A DNA stretch of 64,000 bases from Phorcus lineatus. Lineage: Eukaryota > Mollusca > Gastropoda > Trochida > Trochidae. This document shows, in pieces, positions 57,625 to 64,000 of the stretch; positions within the stretch are counted from its first letter, which is position 1, and each line of letters starts with the position of its first letter. A program made the position numbers and the translations under genes. Below the pieces are notes generated by a model. The model searched no databases, was not told where the DNA came from, and was given only the letters and a program-made list of their open reading frames with translations. The stretch is taken from assembly GCA_921293015.1 (NCBI GenBank), contig OV121092.1, positions 2,486,001-2,550,000 of the forward strand, written 5' to 3'.

Positions 57625-57804
57625 CAAAATAGAGAAAGACATGATAATATCGAGGAATTCAGTCATCCGGACACTATTCCAAAGAGTGTCTTCAAACGTC
57701 TCAAAGATTATAAGAAAGATGAAGGAGTCAACGTATTGTTAGTTGGCCTATCAATAGAAGAATCATTCCAGCTGACAGTAGAAGATCCCATTCCATTTCA
57801 TTAA
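57625..57804 (+). other. Possible exon, unidentified
   Basis: A 59-codon open stretch with coding-like composition reads FSHPDTIPKSVFKRLKDYKK, DEGVNVLLVGLSIEES, FQLTVEDPIPFH and then TAA. It lacks an ATG; a TAG/A acceptor-like site lies within the first codons. No domain recognised. Could be the last exon of a small host gene together with the frame near 57200-57335, or chance. Confidence 0.2.
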
Positions 57805-58337
57805 TTTGATTAATGCTACCATGTAAAGACTGATTCGCCTTGTAGAAATCAATCGCTTCGGACTTCATAAGGAAAAGAATAGCTTTCAAAACCTGTCATT
57901 ATAAGCAGTATTCAAGTGTACCTATATAAGAATCCGTTTGATTACCTTTCGTTTATAAATTCAATACAGGAAAGCTGATAAGATATTAGCAAGTCTACAA
58001 CGTTCAGGGGAAACTCTAATAGAGACAGGTATTTTCTTTATTAGTTAAATTTTTTTAGGGTTAACTAAGTAGAAATCCTTATGAAATGATCCTATTTTAA
58101 AAAATGTTGCGAATTAAAAGTAAAATTAAACACTTCGGCCTTGGCATTTTAACCGTTCAATCATCGTCATCAACTTTCCGTAGGTTTGATCAGCCTTGAA
58201 TATGTACTGATTAATGTAACAATTCATTACATTGAACAAAATATGTAGTACTCATTACCAATAATGAAGTTTAATAATAGCTCGAAGGGGAACCATCAAT
58301 ATGTAAAGATAAATCCTTGCCTAGAAAAGATAAAGCG

Positions 58338-58339
<2 letters not shown>

Positions 58340-58427
<88 letters not shown>
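58340..58427. repeat. (TA)n microsatellite
   Basis: About 43 uninterrupted TA dinucleotides. Confidence 0.97.
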
Positions 58428-58429
<2 letters not shown>

Positions 58430-59771
58430 TAGGGTTAACCTAAATGTGTTGTTGGAATGAGTAACGCTAAGTAACATGACATTTGACATATTTTTCTACA
58501 TGACATCATTTCCATTTAAATAAATAGTTTTTGTTGTTGTAGAATTTTCAGAATTATTTCAACAAGGTAAACTTGGATTATCGACAACATCTACACGTAA
58601 TAAATCATAGTTTAATTGATTACAAATGAGGCATATTTTTTTATGAGAATGATATTAGCATTTATCGGTCCAAAGACAATAAGTACTAATAAGATAATAG
58701 GTTTCAAAGAATTTATTGACATTATTTATAATTGTTGAAGATAGCAATTTTTTGTTGCAAGAAACAAGATAATTTATGTTTTATGGTGCAAAACTACATT
58801 GGAAATGGCCTATTGAGGGTCAAAGGGTAATAAAATCTTCCAGTTTTAAACCTTTATCTGGCAAGGATTCTTTTCTCAAGTTATTAGCTTAACAAGAAAA
58901 GCCTTTAAAAAGGCTAAGTTGGAGGCACCCTTGTTAGGCTAGGAAATACTGCGAAATCATAGGATACAAATAGGATAGGATTTTCATTACAGCAAATAAG
59001 TAGATTAAGGCCATTAATAGAACAAAAGACCTTCATTTTATCTTTTATTTAGAAAAAGTTATACAATTATTTGTTCATAGCATCAAATGATAGAATAGTC
59101 AGGCAAACTTGCAGTTATAAATAGATCTATACAGTTCTGTTTTAAACAACAGTCACCGATTTATCCCTTGGAAATAGATCTATTTTTAGAATATAGGTCA
59201 CAATTGATAGCGTCCACCGCACAAAGTGTTCGACTCTTTTGCAAATTCATAAATCCATATGTATCACTAATTGTTTCTCAACTCTCTTGGATTGCCAGTA
59301 CAAGATATATTAAATTAAAGTCTAAAGCATAGTTCACTACCTCTATCTTTGTCTGTCACGAAGCGATATCCCACAAATTGACTCGCCTTTATGACATTCT
59401 CTACTTATCGACTTGTAGCCGCTTGTTTCTCGCGTTCTCGTTTACTAACATGGAATAGGGTTTTCTAACCTTTCATGCGACATTTACGCGTCTAATTTAG
59501 TACACGTGCGATCATGAAGAATTGTACTGTCTTTTTTATTCTTAAACACCACTGTTCCCTTTAAATTTTGAGATTTGCAGAGACAATCGTTTTCCGTATT
59601 AAAGGTTGCCAATTATTTCGGAATACCCACATGGTCACGTGGTTCTAAATTTGATACAGATATGTTCATTGGTTTACGATATTGCCGAAATACAAAGAGG
59701 TTAAATATGATTGGTTGATAGTTCCTATGAAAATTCCAACTGTAATATAGAGAGAATTTCAGCTGTTAAGA
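58428..59771. other. No recognisable feature
   Basis: AT-rich with no repeat, motif or frame of note. Confidence 0.5.
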
Positions 59772-59800
59772 TGGTTGGAGGCCCCAACGGCCTCCAACCA
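59772..59800. repeat. Perfect short palindrome
   Basis: TGGTTGGAGGCC-CCAAC-GGCCTCCAACCA: 12-bp perfect arms with a 5-nt loop, GC-rich in an AT-rich context. It is not followed by a T run, and no gene ends nearby. Confidence 0.85.
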
Positions 59801-60017
59801 ATAACTTTTTTGCCGTCAATTATAGAACAAAATAGGTTTTCAGGTCAGTGCCCGTATGACCTCTGCCCTGGATTGTAATTAAAGTCGCAAATTGTAATAA
59901 CTGCCGTGAATTGTAATACAATTGCCTTAGATATTAATTGACCTCTATACCTGCCGAGAAATATAATAAAATTGGACTCAAATTGTTATAACCAAAATTA
60001 ATCCTCTCAGAAAGAGA

Positions 60018-60244
60018 TTCAACATCAGTTTTTGGACTAAATTTAGTCTGCTTATCTGCACCTTTTGCACAAGAGGCAAATTTCACGGGAGGTATTACAA
60101 TTCAAGGCAAGATGAAAGATTTGATAAACTTGACTCAAAATGTAATAAACTTTCTCAAAAGTAAAGTTCTTCTGACTATTTGAGATATTTTGTACGAAAG
60201 GTGTTACTTAGCAGACAAATTTTAGTCCAAACACTGATGTTGAA
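60018..60244. mobile_element. Inverted-repeat element with TTGTAATA motifs
   Basis: Arms TTCAACATCAGTTTTTGGAC + TAAATTTAGTCTGC (60018-60051) and the complement at 60211-60244 enclose about 160 bp. The words AATTGTAATA/ATTACAATT/TATAATTTAAGGC recur at 59875-60285 on both sides, so the element may extend beyond the arms. Confidence 0.65.
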
Positions 60245-60479
60245 GCTTGTTATAATTTAAGGCAAATAATATTACTGTTCACGGTAAGTATAACAGTTAG
60301 AACTGTTAGATCCCAGTGTCGTTAGGTGACATCTTTTAGCTAAACATCATTTGGACTTTGTGAAAGATCGAATGATCGAATGATTTGTAGTGCTGAATGA
60401 AAACATATCTCGTTATGAATACTATATAATTCAATCTAAAAGAAATTTTAATTTTAATATTTTGTTCTCGTTAAAGGTA

Positions 60480-61150
60480 CAGTCATTACACCTATCCTAC
60501 AATCACTGTTAAAGAGACACGCAAGCCTTCTTCTCCTTTGATGCACCACATAAACAGATGAGATGATATACGATATTTCGTAAATACTTCCTTAGTTTAG
60601 CTTCACAAAGTCTTGTGAGCGTGGACAAAGAGAATAGCACAATGGACTTTATAACTTTATGGTGAATATTGATTCATTTGAAATACCTCAGCATCATCAT
60701 TTTGTCATTAAACAGATGGGAGCTAATGTTAATAGACCTCCAACAAAAAGAAAATCATTTTTGTAAACATTTACTTAGCACTTATGTTTATCGCGAAAGG
60801 GAGTGGTTTCCAAACCTGGAGCTTTTATTTTTCTAAGAAAGGAGTTATAAAAATGTTTGCATATTGATGATTTCGCTCTGCGCTATCATCAAACTTGATT
60901 ATTGATAATAAAAAACCTAATACAGTATGGATTTAAATATACTTGATGAGATAATTTAGTGAGGATTCCAGTGCAAAATATTTTAAGTAGTTACAAATTA
61001 ACGAACAACTTTAATCTTTATGAAATCACCAAAAAAGATATCAGCTGCTGTTGCATATTTGTTCCATTTAGAATGTTCTTTATACTCAATCTATACGAAT
61101 ATTATTTTAAGAATATCGTGGTGATATATTTTGATAACATACTGTAACTT
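60480..61150. repeat. Long-range duplicated segment, copy 3 of 3
   Basis: Partner of 49130-49870 and 40140-40650; see those entries for shared words. Confidence 0.6.
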
Positions 61151-62545
61151 GTAATTACCCGCAGAGGAATGAATACATGTATTTACGATTAAAATGAAAT
61201 ATAATTTCACATATGTATTAACAATTTTAAAACATGTGTGCGTGATATTTATTTACCTTATTAAACATGTGCGTTAACATGAATGAACGAAGTTAGGATA
61301 AACGTTTTAATTATTATATTTAATTATTTATAAGTATATATCTCTAATGTTTATAAAAGCCAAAATGTCAAAAAATCAGTGTTAGTTGTATGTAGTAACT
61401 TGTAAGAAAGGACGGAATGTCTAGAAATGTCTTGGACAAAATTGAATTTAGAATTGTTAAAAACTGGAGATAAACATGGACATATTTTGAGTCTATATGG
61501 AATAGTAAAATATTTATTAAAGAATAAACTTTTCTAAATTATTTTTCCCATTTACTGAAAATGTCGGTAATGTACTAGCTGACACAACAAAGTTTATGTT
61601 TGTAGAAAAAGTGAAGAGGCATGTTAATTAGTTGCTCAAAGACAAGTTGTCAAATCCATGGGATGGAGTGTTTGAATCTTTCTGAAAACTGTTTAAATCT
61701 ATAAATAGATGGCAAAACTGATAAGACAGGACTCCTTATACTTATTTACTCCTCCTCAAACAAAAGAAAACTCAATTCATTTCAATTTTTAGAAAGAAAT
61801 CTCAAATTGACTGGAGTTGCTTCCCAATGCTCTAAATCTTACCAGATGGACTGTTTTCATAGTTTCCACATTTATGACTTCCTTTAATAGGATGAAGGGA
61901 AGGGGGAAATACATATTCTGTAATTGGCGTAGACAAGAATAAATCATTATTCTGGCACAGTTTAGGATATTTTTTGTTAGTTCGATGTATATCGCACTTT
62001 GCAACACTGTTTACGAGTTAATATTTATCCTTTAAATAATATAATGTAAATATCACATTTGATAACATTAATGAAACTTTTTGTCGATAAAAAAGATAGT
62101 TAAAACAGGATTAGGAAAAATAATTACCAGTTTCGATGATGCATTGAATTGGCATTAAAGTTTAAGCGCGAGTTTGATAAGGTATCTTAGAATTAGAAGG
62201 ACAACTGACAAAATTAACATTCATTTATTAAAGATTTTCACTCCCCGTTCGTCTTTCCTTTCACCACTTTGCCTAATTGCAAGGGTATTGTTCTCTAGAG
62301 TAAGATGTAGCAAAATTATATCGTGACATACTTTTTGCATTTCACTGATTTTCAGTTGGTACAGGCCCTTGTAGTTTAAATATCAAAGAAAAGAAACTAA
62401 TCAATTGTACTAAATATTCCTTTATTCCAATGTTACTGATAATTATTCTTTAATCAACCGTATATTCGGTCACGAATCTCTATTCTGAATCGTGTGGCAG
62501 TAATCAGGTGGATCTGAATATCAATAAAGGAAAAGACAAGAGATG
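61151..62545. other. No recognisable feature
   Basis: AT-rich; short frames (61789-62007 minus) with no motif. Confidence 0.5.
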
Positions 62546-62797
62546 TAGTCGATACACAATCAAGACGTTCGTGGCCCAATTTACATGACAATGTAGAGGA
62601 AACCATGGATTCTCCTTTCCACCTAATTACCATTTGCATTGCAACCCATTCTGTCTTTTCATTTCTTTTCAATACAATAAACCGTTTCTTGCTTTTGACT
62701 ATTAGGTAAGCTATGCAAATGACCTTGAGGGTTTGAGGATTGAGGATTTTACTGGTTATTTACAAAGTGAGAATAACATGACTATCATCGGAAACTT
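62546..62797 (+). repeat. 252-bp duplication, unit 1 (empty site)
   Basis: TAGTCGATACACAATCAAGA .. GGAAACCATGGATTCTCCTT .. ATAACATGACTATCATCGGA. Its continuous CTCCTTTCCACCTAATTACC is the uninterrupted counterpart of the D insertion point in unit 2. Confidence 0.85.
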
Positions 62798-62856
62798 TAG
62801 TCGATAGACAATCAAGACGTTCCCGGCCGGAGAAAACCATGGATCCTCCTTTCTAT

Positions 62857-63783
62857 CACCTTGCTACATCAGCGTATGTGAATCCGTTGATCCAGCTCCT
62901 TCCAAATACCCTGATATTCTTTAGACCAGAAGCTAGCTATCTAACCAGCCAAAGAGACGACTTGCTTTCAGCAACAGCGGCACAAGCCGGATGAAAAATT
63001 CCGTTAAGTTCAAGCTGGATGAAAAATTCCGTTAAGTTCAAAAGAGTAGCTTCAAGCTCCTTGGATAACGACATTTCATTTGCTTAAAATCATAGTCTCA
63101 TGTAAGGCAACTAAACTGAACTAATTATTCTTCACGAACAAAATCTGATCACTACCACAAATATTTCCTGTCGCGTTTGCAAAGATTTTAATTTTTGTGC
63201 CCGTTTTACAATTTTGGATGAAGTAGCTTATTGGCGTAAGCCGTTTTAGACCGATGAGGTACCGAATCAAGTGCAATCCCATCGCGAGTGCGAAACACCG
63301 GAAATCTAGAAATTGTAGCGCCGATATTTATGACAGACGCATTCTTCATTGAGTTAACCACCTTTTTGTTATTTCAGTATTTGAAAAAGGGTAAGCTATT
63401 AGCTCTTTAAATTGGATATTCAGCTTGGAAATTTTATGTGTTCTTCGTCACGGCCTTGGCGAAATGACGTGGTAAGGACTAACGCTCGCAAAACACGTAA
63501 TGGGTAGGGTAGGGTAGTTTGAACTTAATTATTGAGGGCTAAAATGCCTGCAGTGTTCTGAAAATTGTTGCAAACGTCAGGGGAAAGATTTCTGTGAGTG
63601 GTGAACTATTTGTCCGGCATGCATTACAATTTGCCTTGCAAAAATGAGACAATGACTTTAAACAATAACAGGTTAGCACAACCACGAACATCAAGCCGCG
63701 CCAGCCGTACGAAGGATTTGGCTCGAAAGAGATCTGGTTTTATGGAAGGAGCTCAATCAGCGAATTCCATTACGTTGATGAAG
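62857..63783. mobile_element. Family D foldback element, interrupted copy, 9-bp target duplication
   Basis: The left end CACCTTGCTACATCAGCGTA and right end ATTACGTTGATGAAG are family D ends. The internal sequence is in reverse relative to 2952-3289. Flanks CCTTTCTAT (62848-62856 and 63784-63792) are identical 9-mers. The last ~7 bp of the right end are missing. It contains a 29-bp internal duplication (AAGCTGGATGAAAAATTCCG) near 62990-63045 and an unrelated ~580-bp insertion at about 63089-63666. Confidence 0.85.
63089..63666. other. ~580-bp insertion inside the family D element
   Basis: Not homologous to family D. It contains TCGCGAGTGCG and AACGCTCGC words, three GGGTA repeats (63502-63516) and GGTAAGCTATTAGCTCTT, which also occurs near P3 at 13800. 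It may be a non-autonomous relative of the palindrome-bearing elements, but ends and target duplication could not be fixed. Confidence 0.3.
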
Positions 63784-64000
63784 CCTTTCTATCTCATTAC
63801 CGTTTGTATTGAAACACATTTGCCCTTTCATTTAGTTTAATGCAGTCAGTATACCATTTCTTGTTTTAGGCTATAGATAAAGCGATACAAATGTCTGTCA
63901 TTCTATAGTTCTTGCGCGATTTTAGAATTTTGCTGGTGATTTATAAATTGAACCTGACATGATTATCATCGGAAACTTCTCATACTGTATAACGGTTGTC

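Larger units (their letters stand above)
62798..63980 (+). repeat. 252-bp duplication, unit 2 (interrupted by family D element)
   Basis: TAGTCGATAGACAATCAAGA..CATGGATCCTCCTTTCTAT resumes after the insertion as CTTTCTATCTCATTACCGTT..TTGCTGGTGATTTATAAAT..ATTATCATCGGAAACTT, matching unit 1 in order. Confidence 0.85.

Noticed and set aside
58340..58427. TA tract as promoter or origin
   Set aside because: A plain microsatellite; nothing nearby supports a regulatory role.

Overview
The window is AT-rich, intron/intergenic-like eukaryotic DNA with no confidently recognisable host protein gene, no rRNA and no intact tRNA gene. I see no bacterial gene organisation. The dispersed repeats carry a 3' tail of the type ...TTAAAC(A/C)CCAACTCAC(TCAC)n and include tRNA-derived SINEs. 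From memory this resembles repeats of marine molluscs, most likely a gastropod, but that is an inference and no species can be named. Almost everything interpretable is mobile DNA.

Layout. 0-9 kb: decayed SINE copies, a 338-bp foldback DNA element with a 9-bp target duplication (2952-3289), and two diverged copies of a ~1.2-kb segment (about 840-1960 and 7235-8510). 9.5-23 kb: imperfect palindromes of a distinctive architecture, two coding remnants lying near such palindromes (12994-13365 and 21311-21698), a broken mariner (18467-19485), and SINEs with clear target duplications. 24.5-27.6 kb: a nearly complete hAT transposon with matching terminal inverted repeats and a transposase broken by two compensating 1-nt frameshifts. 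28.2-30.3 kb: a Helentron-like element carrying about 13 copies of a ~145-bp satellite. 33.5-33.8 kb: two adjacent palindromes of the same architecture. 34-48 kb: many SINEs, including SINE-in-SINE nesting and a three-layer nest at 45.8-47.35 kb. 50.05-54.47 kb: three apparently identical 1,472-bp tandem units, each carrying one full-length SINE. 60-64 kb: an inverted-repeat element and a 252-bp duplication that supplies an empty site for a foldback element.

Repeat families named here. A = ~315-bp tRNA-headed SINE with tail (CTCACC)n. B = ~315-325-bp retroposon with tail (ACTC)n. C = second tRNA-headed SINE. D = foldback element with 9-bp target duplications. P = palindromes with directional CTCG blocks. 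F, G = dispersed segments of unknown type. Families A and B, plus a third solo tail at 28064-28120, share the same 3' end, which suggests one LINE partner moves them all.

The most unusual signal is family P. Six long hairpins have unrelated arm sequences. In each, the symmetry is broken by short CTCG (or CGAG) blocks that point the same way on both arms, so the folded strand places CGAG opposite CGAG (tandem G-A mismatches framed by C-G pairs). Flanking words are partly shared between loci. Two of the hairpins sit about 340-390 bp downstream of two related coding remnants, which suggests they are ends of a transposon class rather than random foldbacks.
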